DNA of 22,025 bases from Anaerotignum sp. (GTDB lineage: Bacteria; Bacillota; Clostridia; Lachnospirales; Anaerotignaceae): the NCBI GenBank assembly GCA_020024395.1, contig JAHHTV010000006.1:1-22025 (forward strand), given 5' to 3'. The notes under the pieces are model-generated. The model was not told the origin of the DNA, did not search any database, and saw only the letters and a program-made list of their open reading frames with translations. The position numbers were made by a program, and so were the translations under genes. Below, in pieces: positions 14,064 through 21,182 of this stretch; within the stretch, counting starts at the first letter, position 1, and each line of letters opens with the position of its first letter.

Positions 14064-14603
14064 ACGCTCCCCCCTCAGCCAGTTCCATTTCTATAAATGC
14101 ACGCAATACCAACATTTCCTCTTTGCGTAACTTGTAAATTTTATGTGGCAGGATACCATGACGGCGGTATGCTTCGTACATCATCACAGCCATTCCATCG
14201 CCTGCCCGAATTAGTTTTTTATTTCTTCGATAACGGTTTCCCCATTTGTATTGTAGCCACTCAAATTGCTTACGGTATCATACAAACTGGAAATTTCGCC
14301 CAGTAAAAACAATTTTTGCAATACATCTTGTCCCGTAACTACTTGGAATTTGTCCAGTAGTTCTTTGCAATTTAATTTTTTGCTGTCTATCCTGCATGTT
14401 TCCAAAATGGCATTTTCCCGAACAGCAGCATTTGTTTTGCTAATTTCGCTGATATGCTCAAATTGTTCACTTGTCAATGGTCTGCATTCCACAATAAACG
14501 GCTCGCCCAATAATGCAGATAATCGTTTCACTTCCACTTTTTTTGTTTCTCTTTTTGCAATTTTGGCAATATCTGTTTCCAGCAATTTATCTAAAATACT
14601 CAT
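14056..14603 (-). CDS. Tail assembly chaperone, -1 frameshift fusion product
   Basis: A predicted 182-aa product made by slipping back one base at A_AAA_AAC (14220-14214). Translation runs from 14603 to 14214, then re-reads base 14214 and continues in the -1 frame to TAG at 14058-14056. The 52-residue extension starts LIRAGDGMAVMMYEAYRRHG and ends with a charged helix and GGAYE. It has no ribosome site of its own and fills exactly the gap up to the tape-measure start. This matches the conserved G/GT-type frameshift of dsDNA phage tails, where the longer form binds the tape measure and recruits tail-tube subunits. The extension is helical and basic, as expected of the T part. The shift is inferred from sequence. 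Confidence 0.85.
14211..14603 (-). CDS. xkdN: Tail assembly chaperone, short form (XkdN-like)
   Basis: A 130-aa protein in the xkdN position between tail tube and tape measure. It begins MSILDKLLETDIAKIAKRET, has EVKRLSALLGEPFIVECRPLTSEQFEHI-type sequence (EPFIVECRPLTSEQFEHI near residues 32-50), and ends with a helical region and NTNGETVIEEIKN. The family is a non-structural chaperone for tape-measure assembly. The ATG at 14603 follows TAAGGGGG. The stop TAA comes directly after the slippery heptamer, so most ribosomes make this short form. Confidence 0.9.
   Translation of the reverse strand: MSILDKLLETDIAKIAKRETKKVEVKRLSALLGEPFIVECRPLTSEQFEHISEISKTNAAVRENAILETCRIDSKKLNCKELLDKFQVVTGQDVLQKLFLLGEISSLYDTVSNLSGYNTNGETVIEEIKN
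14214..14220 (-). promoter_or_regulatory. Programmed -1 ribosomal frameshift site
   Basis: The minus strand reads A AAA AAC, phased with zero-frame codons AAA and AAC, followed at once by TAA. This is a canonical X_XXY_YYZ heptamer. The -1 frame continues open for 52 codons. No strong pseudoknot was identified by eye downstream; the adjacent stop may itself help pausing. Confidence 0.85.
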
Positions 14604-14616
14604 TTATTTTTCCCCC

Positions 14617-15069
14617 TTAGAATGTAGGCTCAATCAAATCCAAAAATTCCCAATCCGTAAATGTAAATGGCTGATTGATTTCACCAATTTTGTTTGTTCC
14701 CCAGTCTGCCAGTGTCAAACTGTCAAACTGAACCCCTTTTAATACTACACGTTCTGCCCCATATGCATCAGGGTCATGTAGTTTAGAAATGATGGTAAAT
14801 TTTGGTGTTTTTCCTGCCTTGATATATTCAGACAATAACATCGCCATGCGACTGTTTACTTTCGTCATGGTAATGCTGCCCTTGCCTTGCATACCACTGA
14901 CTTTTTGATGTTCTGCCAAATCCCCGCACATGGGTACTTGTAAGAATTTTAATTCGATTGTCGCTTTTAGTGCTGTTGATTCTCTGACCAGCTCACCCTC
15001 CAAATATACATACCCAAATGTGCCGTTTATGGCACGTCTTTCGTCATACAATGCTTTTTGATTAAACAT
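14617..15069 (-). CDS. xkdM: Tail tube protein (XkdM, DUF2001)
   Basis: A 150-aa inner tail-tube subunit of a contractile tail. It has the family start MFNQKALYDERRAINGTFGYVYLEGELV, then FLQVPMCGDLAEHQKVSGMQGKGSITM (in parts: VPMCGDLAEHQ, GMQGKGSITM), a PKFTIISKLHDPDAYGAERVVLKGV-like middle, and ends FTFTDWEFLDLIEPTF. Length matches XkdM (about 150). The ATG at 15069 follows AAGGAGGTG. A truncated paralogue lies directly upstream (15120-15371), with a remnant of the sheath gene end between the two. It lies 13 nt before the chaperone start. Confidence 0.95.
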   Translation of the reverse strand: MFNQKALYDERRAINGTFGYVYLEGELVRESTALKATIELKFLQVPMCGDLAEHQKVSGMQGKGSITMTKVNSRMAMLLSEYIKAGKTPKFTIISKLHDPDAYGAERVVLKGVQFDSLTLADWGTNKIGEINQPFTFTDWEFLDLIEPTF

Positions 15070-15081
15070 TTACACACCTCC

Positions 15082-15132
15082 TTAAATAAAGAATTTTACA
15101 GAAATATCCTCGATTGCATTTAATATCTTAAA
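15082..15132 (-). pseudogene. Remnant of the tail-sheath 3' end
   Basis: Minus-strand bases 15132 to 15082 encode FKILNAIEDISVKFFI followed by a stop, identical in residues to the last 16 codons of the intact sheath gene (15392 and up), though differing in several third-codon bases. It lies between the truncated and intact tail-tube genes and out of frame with the former. It marks a past duplication of the sheath-tube junction. Confidence 0.9.
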
Positions 15133-15371
15133 TACAATAACTTCGCCGCACGGCTGTTTATCTTCGGCATGGTAAGATTACATTTACCCTTCATACCGCT
15201 AATTTTTTGGTGTTCCGTCAAATCCTTGCACATAGGCACTTTCAAAAAATCCAATTCTATGATTGCCTTTAACGCCGTAGCTTCTCTCCACAGTTCACCC
15301 TCCAAATATACATACCCACATGTGCCGTTTATGGCACGTCTTTCGTCATATAACGCTTGCTGATTGAACAT
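15120..15371 (-). pseudogene. Truncated tail-tube paralogue
   Basis: An 83-aa open frame starting ATG at 15371 after AGGGGGTG. Residues 1-79 align without gaps to the N-terminal half of the intact tail tube (MFNQ(Q/K)ALYDERRAINGT, GYVYLEGEL, VPMC.DL.EHQK.SGM.GK), at roughly three-quarters identity, then the frame runs four residues (YLRY) into the sheath remnant and stops. It lacks the C-terminal half needed for a full tube subunit, so it is most likely non-functional. It keeps an intact start and ribosome site, so a short peptide may still be made. A role as a tube assembly modifier cannot be excluded. Confidence 0.85.
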
Positions 15372-15391
15372 ATTTTCACCCCCTCATCAAA

Positions 15392-16444
15392 TCAAATAAA
15401 GAATTTCACAGAAATATCTTCGATTGCGTTGAGTATTTTGAATTTGGACTGTAAGAAAACAAATGTTTGCGTATTTGCAGATTTGATTTCATATTCTGAC
15501 ATTTCCTCCAGCGGTTCCCCTTTTCCCTTCAAATAATTTGTCTGTGCCTGCATATCAATGCCGGTTTCAATTTGCGTATCCAATAAATCATCATTTCGCA
15601 GTGCTTCCAAATATGCTTGTATTGATGTAATCAGCAAACATTTGTTGTCATAACTGTTTGCATATTTCCCGATATAGCTGTCTTCACAGGTTGTACGCAC
15701 GTCCCTGTAAATTAAATCCATAATATCCACAATTTTGATAGACTTGTAATCTTCGCTTTTTTCTTGACCAACTGTTGTCAAACTGTTTACGGCTCTACCT
15801 GTTTTGATTTTTACGCCGTCATGAAAAATCACAAATTCGCCTGCATCAATTTTTTTGTCAAGTTCATCTTTGGTAAATTTTGGAATGTCGTCAATTTCAG
15901 GAACAACATAGTATGTTGCACTCATTGTCAGCGGCGTGCCAGCAAGCAGTCCTGCAATTCTGGAACAATATTCTGCTGTTGTGTATGTTTTTCCATCTGC
16001 CACAATGTCAGTTGTTGTAAAATTGATGATACCCTCATGGTCTGCTTTTGTGTTTGGCAGTACCGCTTTGACACGGATATTTTTGTTATCTCGCATCGCC
16101 TTTATCAATGTTGCAATTTTTGTTGCATCTTCGCTGCTCACGGTTGGTGGTGCGGCCAGATAGTCAAAATGTGTCGTTTCTAAAATTTTCAACCCATTTT
16201 CCAATGTATCCGCACAAATCAGTTGCACATATTTGACAGGTTTTTGCCCACCTAAAAATGTGCGTTCCACATATGCTTTGTTATCTTCCGTCAAATCTTC
16301 TGGTACTGCTGTAATATCAGATAGTTTGAAAACACCTGTTTTGCTTTCCTCTATAACCATCACAGCCACAACACCTACGTTTCCACGTTTGATTGCGGTA
16401 GAAGCCTTTGATTTGAATTCAATCAAAATATTTGGCAATCCCAT
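15392..16444 (-). CDS. xkdK: Tail sheath protein (XkdK)
   Basis: A 350-aa contractile sheath subunit of the XkdK type. Its contraction around the tube drives DNA delivery. Visible family parts: MGLPNILIEFKSKASTAIKR at the N-terminus, RGNVGVVAVMVIEE, a central FDYLAAPPTVSSEDATKIAT block, VFHDGVKIKTGRAVNSLTT-like C-terminal core (GVKIKTGRAVNSLTT), and the end FKILNAIEDISVKFFI. The length matches XkdK rather than longer Myovirus sheaths. The ATG at 16444 follows AAAGGGTGAT and lies 3 nt after the tail terminator stop. Its presence makes this phage a myovirus. Confidence 0.95.
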   Translation of the reverse strand: MGLPNILIEFKSKASTAIKRGNVGVVAVMVIEESKTGVFKLSDITAVPEDLTEDNKAYVERTFLGGQKPVKYVQLICADTLENGLKILETTHFDYLAAPPTVSSEDATKIATLIKAMRDNKNIRVKAVLPNTKADHEGIINFTTTDIVADGKTYTTAEYCSRIAGLLAGTPLTMSATYYVVPEIDDIPKFTKDELDKKIDAGEFVIFHDGVKIKTGRAVNSLTTVGQEKSEDYKSIKIVDIMDLIYRDVRTTCEDSYIGKYANSYDNKCLLITSIQAYLEALRNDDLLDTQIETGIDMQAQTNYLKGKGEPLEEMSEYEIKSANTQTFVFLQSKFKILNAIEDISVKFFI

Positions 16445-16447
16445 CTA

Positions 16448-16900
16448 TCAATCACCCTTTCTGTAAATCACTTCTTCTGTCATTTCTGCTTTTTCTTCTG
16501 TTCTTGTCACTGCTTCCGTATAATATACGGACAAAAAAAAGGACGGCTGACCGTCAACTGTTTTCCATTCATGCGAAAAATGCAGTGTTCTATCCTCCAC
16601 ATCTAAAATAAACGCAGACAGAAATGGTTCTAACTTGTTTTTTGTTTCAGACACGTCATAAAAATCCAAATTGCCGCTTTTATCCTGTTTGCAAAAACAA
16701 ATTACTTGTATTTCTGCTGTTATCCCTCGTAAAAATGGATTGATACGTTTTTCTGTGTGGAGTGTAGGCAAATACAAAAATGCAGGTGTACGAAATCCCT
16801 CCAATAACTTGTATTTGTAGTGTTCAGCTTCTGGTATACATGACTTGACCTGTTTTTGTACTGCCTGTAATATTTTTTCTTCAGTTACCAAATATACCAC
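16448..16900 (-). CDS. Tail terminator-like protein (DUF6838 type)
   Basis: A 150-aa protein in the position of the tail terminator (completion) protein, between the HK97 gp10-like gene and the sheath. It has an amphipathic N-terminus (TEEKILQAVQKQVKSCIPEAEHY), LLEGFRTPAFLYLPTLHTEK (in parts: GFRTPAFLYLPTLHTE), RITAEIQVICF-like strand, and a C-terminal PSFFLSVYYTEAV strand. This fits the DUF6838 family of phage tail terminators. The start is GTG at 16900, 8 nt after GGAGG; TTG at 16888 is the alternative. It overlaps the upstream gene by 20 nt. Confidence 0.75.
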   Translation of the reverse strand: MVYLVTEEKILQAVQKQVKSCIPEAEHYKYKLLEGFRTPAFLYLPTLHTEKRINPFLRGITAEIQVICFCKQDKSGNLDFYDVSETKNKLEPFLSAFILDVEDRTLHFSHEWKTVDGQPSFFLSVYYTEAVTRTEEKAEMTEEVIYRKGD

Positions 16901-17285
16901 CTACCATTTCCTCCAACATTTGTTGTGCATCATATTCCACTTCCTGCATTGCTGTCTGCAATGCATTTCTGTACATGTGTTTCCCTGCAACCCAACCAAT
17001 ACACTGCCCGTTTTTGTCTACGATTGCATGGCCATTTTCCACCAGATATGCATGTGGGGCAACTCTGTTGCTGTTTCTAACAGCCGCATAACCGCCCCTG
17101 CTACCAAATTTTAGTGATACTGCACGCCGCAATTTGCCTGTTTTGTTTTTTGTGTCTTGGTCGATGTTCCGTAACACTGCTTGTTGCATTTTTTCTCCGG
17201 TATTTCGGACAAACGCTCGCCGCTGTTCTGGAAAACGAGAAAGCATATTATCAAAATTTTGGAGTAGGTCGTCCAATTCCGTCAT
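16881..17285 (-). CDS. HK97 gp10-like head-tail joining protein
   Basis: A 134-aa protein of the HK97 gp10 family. It has the typical N-terminal helix (LDDLLQNFDNMLSRFPEQRRAF in parts), the family motif NKTGKLRRAVSLKF (about residues 47-60), and APHAYLVENGHAIV with GWVAGKHMYRNALQTAM towards the end. Family members occur between head-closure protein and tail terminator and probably help form the neck. The ATG at 17285 lies inside the 3' end of the head-closure gene (35-nt overlap). Confidence 0.93.
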   Translation of the reverse strand: MTELDDLLQNFDNMLSRFPEQRRAFVRNTGEKMQQAVLRNIDQDTKNKTGKLRRAVSLKFGSRGGYAAVRNSNRVAPHAYLVENGHAIVDKNGQCIGWVAGKHMYRNALQTAMQEVEYDAQQMLEEMVGGIFGN

Positions 17286-17625
17286 ATGCCTTTCCCCCCT
17301 CCTCTGCTACCGCCTTGATTTTGACAAATGCATCTAAATGCTTAACATTGTCTACGTGCTGTATGTTGTACAAATTTCCACGATACAAAATACGGTCTTG
17401 TGGTGTAATATCAGCCCCAGACGTAAATCGTACCGTAAATACAACCGTATTTTCAGCCCCATATTCTTTTGCTTTCCAGTATTCTTTTCCAAATAGGTTG
17501 TTGACTGCTGCCCATGTTTTGCGGAATGGCTGATACAGCATTTCCGTAAATCCATCATCTGTTTCATATTTTTGCAAACGTTGTATTTCTATTCTGTGCC
17601 GCAAATCACCTGCTTGTATGCTCAT
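17251..17625 (-). CDS. Head closure / head-tail adaptor (SPP1 gp16-like)
   Basis: A 124-aa protein of the phage head-tail adaptor family (SPP1 gp16 / HK97 gp9-like), which plugs the connector after packaging. It begins MSIQAGDLRHRIEIQR, the typical family start, with WAAVNNLFGKEYWKAKEYGAE and the VVFTVRFTSGADITPQDRILYRGNLYNI core (in parts: TVRFTSGADITPQDRI, YRGNLYNI). I chose ATG at 17625 because AAGGTGG lies 8 nt upstream; GTG at 17637 lies inside that site. It follows the connector gene by 13 nt. Confidence 0.93.
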   Translation of the reverse strand: MSIQAGDLRHRIEIQRLQKYETDDGFTEMLYQPFRKTWAAVNNLFGKEYWKAKEYGAENTVVFTVRFTSGADITPQDRILYRGNLYNIQHVDNVKHLDAFVKIKAVAEEGGKAYDGIGRPTPKF

Positions 17626-17638
17626 GCCATGCACCACC

Positions 17639-17935
17639 TTACAAAATATTCATACAATATTGGTCGATAATGGCTTTTACAGCAGGATTGATATTTGCTT
17701 TTTTCTCTGTGGAATAATGCCGATTGTCATATAAATCAGAACAAAACATCAGTATCGCCAGTGTCAAATCAGGATAATTTTCTGCTTCTGCCGCTGTTAG
17801 CCCTGTTTGACTCAAAACAAATTGTTTACCTGCCTGCAAAATTGCGGATAATAGTACATCTTCTTCTCCACAGTCATCAATGCGGCAAAACAGCTTCAAA
17901 TCCGCAATCGTGATTTCACCCATTTTATCTACCAT
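17639..17935 (-). CDS. Head-tail connector protein (gp6-like)
   Basis: A 98-aa connector of the HK97 gp6 / phage_connect family that forms a ring under the portal. It has EITIADLKLFCRIDDCGEED, LLSAILQAGKQFVLSQTGLT and the AILMFCSDLYDNRHYST motif, all typical, then a hydrophobic C-terminus with AVKAIIDQYCMNIL. ATG at 17935 is preferred, 7 nt after AGGTG; the TTG at 17941 is less well placed. It lies 10 nt after the small Lys-rich protein. Confidence 0.93.
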   Translation of the reverse strand: MVDKMGEITIADLKLFCRIDDCGEEDVLLSAILQAGKQFVLSQTGLTAAEAENYPDLTLAILMFCSDLYDNRHYSTEKKANINPAVKAIIDQYCMNIL

Positions 17936-17945
17936 TTGCAAACAC

Positions 17946-18197
17946 CTACTTCTTTTTTGTTGTTTTTTGTTTTTTATCTTCTACCGCATTTTCTAATCCG
18001 TTCTGTTCGGTGGCTGTTTCTTGTGCCACATTTTCTAATCCGTTCTGTTCGGTGGCTGTTTCTTCATTTGTAAAAACCCTAATCACATAGCCTGCCCGAA
18101 GCAAATCTTTGACAACCGTATCATCTGTAATATCTTGTATTTCGTTTTTATGCATAGTTACACAACCGGTGAAACTTACCAATGCTTGTACTTTCAT
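17946..18197 (-). CDS. Small Lys-rich phage protein with internal duplication
   Basis: An 83-aa protein of unknown function. The ATG at 18197 follows AAGGGGG; the longer frame to 18281 overlaps the capsid gene without a ribosome site. The N-terminal half (MKVQALVSFTGCVTM, LLRAGYVIRVF) has the look of a small beta domain that often follows capsid genes in clostridial prophages. The C-terminal half holds a 14-residue tandem duplication (ETATEQNGLENVAQ / ETATEQNGLENAVE) and a Lys-rich tail (KKQKTTKKK). The acidic-then-basic tail suggests a disordered segment. A role as a head accessory protein is inferred only from position. Confidence 0.75.
   Translation of the reverse strand: MKVQALVSFTGCVTMHKNEIQDITDDTVVKDLLRAGYVIRVFTNEETATEQNGLENVAQETATEQNGLENAVEDKKQKTTKKK
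17987..18064 (-). repeat. 36-bp perfect direct repeat (42-bp period)
   Basis: Bases 17987-18022 and 18029-18064 are identical over 36 nt, with a 42-nt period that keeps frame. They encode the two ETATEQNGLEN units of the small Lys-rich protein. The lack of any base difference points to a recent slippage duplication. Confidence 0.95.
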
Positions 18198-18211
18198 GCA
18201 AAATCCCCCTT

Positions 18212-19363
18212 TTAACCTGCTGCCATTTCCAAAATAGCCAATTTTTGGTGGTCTGTCACTTTGCTGTCTACATCTAACCATGCAATTACACCCAATGCGT
18301 GTTTTGTTGCAAATTGTTCTCGCAGCACATCAATTTCCATCTTTTCTCTGATATTGATAGACAAACCGGATAAATCACCATACAATATTGCTTTTGCACT
18401 AGTTGCAATTTTTGGCATATTATCAGATAAAAACACAGGTTTTCCCAACAGTCTGTATGGAAATTCCTGCGTTAAATCTTCTTGAAATAAATAGCGATTA
18501 TTTTCATCTTTTAATTTTTTTAATGCTGTATATGTCTCATTATGCATAATCCAACAGGCATTTTTTTGATATACTTGTTTTATTTTCGCCTGCACATCAA
18601 TCAATTCATCTGCTGTCAACACCGTTGCAGACGCTGCTGTGATTTTCGTTTTTGTTTCCAATGCACCTTCTACTTTTCCTGATGCTCCGTTCAAAAATTT
18701 TCCTTCCAAGAAACATGCAATCTCTTCTGCCATTTGATTGATAATAAATTCTGTCACATTAAAAGAGGCGTTGTTTTCCAATTTTCTGCTAATCAAAGAT
18801 AATGCACCTAATAAATGCCCTGACAAATCCACTGTCATAAATTTCCCTGCATCAGCCACTAATTCTTGAAATTCCTCAACAAACGCAACCTTGATATTAT
18901 GACCGTTTGCATCGCCCCATACTGGTACTTTTACTGTTCCATTTACATGATACAATGTTGCTCTTTCTAAAATGGTGCATCTGTCTTTTACTGTTTTGAT
19001 GATACGGTTTGCAATGCTTGTCGGAATGATTGCCCCATTTGTACCTGCTTCCAAATTTTGCTCGCCATCTCGTTGTTCCACAGCTTTCATGACAAAATCT
19101 ACAAACGCCCTTTCTTCCATTTCCGCTGTGGTTTCTGCATTACTTCTGCCCATTTGTGTTTTTTGCTTTGGTGCATTTTGCAATGTTCTTTCTTCGGCTG
19201 CAATCGTATTATCAATGTTTGCAATCTCTTTTTCCAGATTTGCAAAAGTAGTCTGTTCTTCCTCGTTCATGGCTCTTTCTTCTGTTTTTGCCTTGTCCAG
19301 TATTGCTTGCATTGCCTGTGTTTTTTCTTCTCTTTGCTCGTGTAATTTTTTCAAAAAATCCAT
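18212..19363 (-). CDS. Major capsid protein, HK97 family
   Basis: A 383-aa HK97-fold capsid protein. Residues 1 to about 68 form a charged coiled coil (LHEQREEKTQAMQAILDKAK) that acts as the scaffolding delta domain and should be cut off by the prohead protease. A linker follows, then the HK97 core: NLEAGTNGAIIPTSIANRII, EFQELVADAGKFM, LSGHLLGALSLISRKLENNA and, near the end, LLGKPVFLSDNMPKI and ILYGDLSGLSINIREKMEI. The separate scaffold gene is absent, as expected. The ATG at 19363 follows TAAGGGGG. It sits directly after the protease stop (19364), with no gap. Confidence 0.96.
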   Translation of the reverse strand: MDFLKKLHEQREEKTQAMQAILDKAKTEERAMNEEEQTTFANLEKEIANIDNTIAAEERTLQNAPKQKTQMGRSNAETTAEMEERAFVDFVMKAVEQRDGEQNLEAGTNGAIIPTSIANRIIKTVKDRCTILERATLYHVNGTVKVPVWGDANGHNIKVAFVEEFQELVADAGKFMTVDLSGHLLGALSLISRKLENNASFNVTEFIINQMAEEIACFLEGKFLNGASGKVEGALETKTKITAASATVLTADELIDVQAKIKQVYQKNACWIMHNETYTALKKLKDENNRYLFQEDLTQEFPYRLLGKPVFLSDNMPKIATSAKAILYGDLSGLSINIREKMEIDVLREQFATKHALGVIAWLDVDSKVTDHQKLAILEMAAG

Positions 19364-19951
19364 TTATTTTTCCCCCTTAATTTGTTTTAGTCTATTTTCA
19401 TATTCTGTATAATCAATTTCTTTTTTTGTCTGAATAACAGAAATTTCTGTATCCATACAGCGTTCTTCCAGCATCGTTTCATCGCCACCAGCACGCAGTT
19501 CCGCTGATGTGGCAGCATATGCAGGTGTTTTATTGATGACCAATGTTACATGGTCTAGTGTCATACCTGTAATATGTCTCAGTGGCAGTTTGTCTACTCG
19601 TTTTTCCATATTATCCTGTACATTTCTCATGCCAAAACTCCAACCCTTGACACGCCCATCTTGTGCTGCTTTGATTGTTTCTGTATCTGTGATTTCAGAA
19701 TACGCACGCAGACCAATAGCATCTTCATACAGTTTCAATGTTTGTTTTTTTGTAGAAGCCACAACCTTTGTTGTATGGTCTATGGTCATATTGATGTTTT
19801 GTGCTGCATCTATGGCACGCTGAAACACACCACTTTCGATACGTTCATTTACAAGTCCATGTGGTGTAATCACTGGTCTGCTTTCTCGTTCTGCTACATT
19901 GATGTATCCCTCAATAATTACTGTTCCATCTGCTCGTACCTCAATTTTCAT
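19364..19951 (-). CDS. Prohead protease, HK97 family
   Basis: A 195-aa serine protease (U35/S78 type) that matures the capsid by removing the delta domain. With ATG at 19951 as start, the family residues are His59 in MTIDHTTKV and Ser105 in VKGWSFGM; a LDHVTLV block at 132-138 takes the place of the usual LxEVSLV. ATG at 19951 is preferred because AAGGGGGTG (19966-19958) lies upstream; the GTG at 19960 is part of that site. It overlaps the portal 3' end by 11 nt. The order portal-protease-capsid is diagnostic of HK97-like heads. Confidence 0.94.
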   Translation of the reverse strand: MKIEVRADGTVIIEGYINVAERESRPVITPHGLVNERIESGVFQRAIDAAQNINMTIDHTTKVVASTKKQTLKLYEDAIGLRAYSEITDTETIKAAQDGRVKGWSFGMRNVQDNMEKRVDKLPLRHITGMTLDHVTLVINKTPAYAATSAELRAGGDETMLEERCMDTEISVIQTKKEIDYTEYENRLKQIKGEK

Positions 19952-21170
19952 TTCCTTCACCCCCTTTCATATTTTTCAAATCCACAATGGTGTTCATGTT
20001 TGGCGTATATACTTTTTGTGTATCCAAATCTAACAACACATCATTTAGCCCCAAACGCATAAAATTAAATCCTAATGGTGGATTATTTTCTTTTTTCCGT
20101 ACTTCATCTACTTGCATAAAATTGTTTCTTACAGCGATTTCATAGGCCTCATAGCGTTCTTTGAGATTTCCTCGTGTCAGTTCTCTTGTGTCGAAAGCAA
20201 AATAAAAAGACCCTTTTTCTTTTTCCAAAAGCAGGTCTTTGTTTAATGCCGATTCGATGGTGTTTAACAATTCCATCAATGTATTGAGATATTCTTTTCT
20301 GTCTGTTTCTGTTGCACCACCTTGCAAAATTCGTGCCGAAAAGCCAAACAAACTACAAATTAGGAAATCATTGGTTTGTTTGCTTTCATTTAACTGCATT
20401 TCAACAGATGTGTTTGAGCTTTCCTTGAATTTTGCACCTTCATTCAGTACGACTACACTATCTTTATCATTGCTATACAAATTTCTCCATGCATCTTTGA
20501 TACTTTTGATTGCTTTGTCAGTGAGTCTGTTCTCCGCTTCAATGAATCCACGTTTATTACCACCTTTTTGTACCGCCTTTTTTTCAAAATTCATTGTAGT
20601 ATATGATGTTTCAAAAAGTAATGGTTTTTCTTGGTGCAATGGTGTTCCGCTTGCACCATCTCGACACATTCGCCGTAATTTCAAAAATTCAAAAGGAAAA
20701 TATGTTTTCCCTTGCACTTGTATGATGTAATTTTTGAATATTGGGTCTATGGTTGGCAATACAGACAATTTATTTTCTTGCACATGATACAATCCCATAA
20801 ACGCTCCACGTTCTTTTTTTATATATGCGAAGCCACCTTTGCCCAGATAGTAATCCTCAAGCATATTTTTCCAAAATTCCACAACCGTGAGTGTATCTCC
20901 TGTATCCTTGTTCAATAGATGTAAACGTTTATCGTTTCGTTGTTCCTCAATTTCCCCATTTTCGTTCATCTGAAACAACTGTATTGGCAGTCTTGCCACA
21001 TCACCCGACAATTTTTGAATACAAGACGCAACCATTGGTATCTCTAACATTTTTTGTTTTGTCAAACCATCAGAATTAAATAATGCTTGCAGAAGGCTAT
21101 CTTCTGTTTGTATCATTCCTTGTTCTGGTTGGTCTGTACGTTCTTCTTTTCGTTTTTTCCAAAATCTCAA
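19941..21170 (-). CDS. Portal protein, HK97 family
   Basis: A 409-aa portal that forms the dodecameric ring at the head vertex and is the docking site of the terminase. Family parts: LEIPMVASCIQKLSGDVARLPI (in parts: VASCIQKLSGDVARLPIQLF, near residues 47-66), LTVVEFWKNMLEDYYLGKGG, KDSVVVLNEGAKFKE, and QTNDFLICSLFGFSARIL, followed by LTRGNLKERYEAYEIAVRNN and EVRKKENNPPL, the usual C-terminal signature. Length fits (about 400). The start is TTG at 21170, 5 nt after AAGGGGGTG; no ATG is better. It lies 12 nt downstream of the terminase. Confidence 0.95.
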   Translation of the reverse strand: MRFWKKRKEERTDQPEQGMIQTEDSLLQALFNSDGLTKQKMLEIPMVASCIQKLSGDVARLPIQLFQMNENGEIEEQRNDKRLHLLNKDTGDTLTVVEFWKNMLEDYYLGKGGFAYIKKERGAFMGLYHVQENKLSVLPTIDPIFKNYIIQVQGKTYFPFEFLKLRRMCRDGASGTPLHQEKPLLFETSYTTMNFEKKAVQKGGNKRGFIEAENRLTDKAIKSIKDAWRNLYSNDKDSVVVLNEGAKFKESSNTSVEMQLNESKQTNDFLICSLFGFSARILQGGATETDRKEYLNTLMELLNTIESALNKDLLLEKEKGSFYFAFDTRELTRGNLKERYEAYEIAVRNNFMQVDEVRKKENNPPLGFNFMRLGLNDVLLDLDTQKVYTPNMNTIVDLKNMKGGEGNEN

Positions 21171-21182
21171 TCTCTCACCCCC

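Noticed and set aside
14063..14210. Separate small gene between chaperone and tape measure
   Set aside because: The -1 frame here has internal ATGs but none with a convincing ribosome site, whereas a perfect slippery heptamer lies at the frame junction. Frameshift extension is the better explanation.
15070..15391. Tail-tube duplication as a sequencing or assembly error
   Set aside because: The copies differ at many bases and residues, including distinct ribosome sites and stop codons, so it is a genuine diverged duplication.
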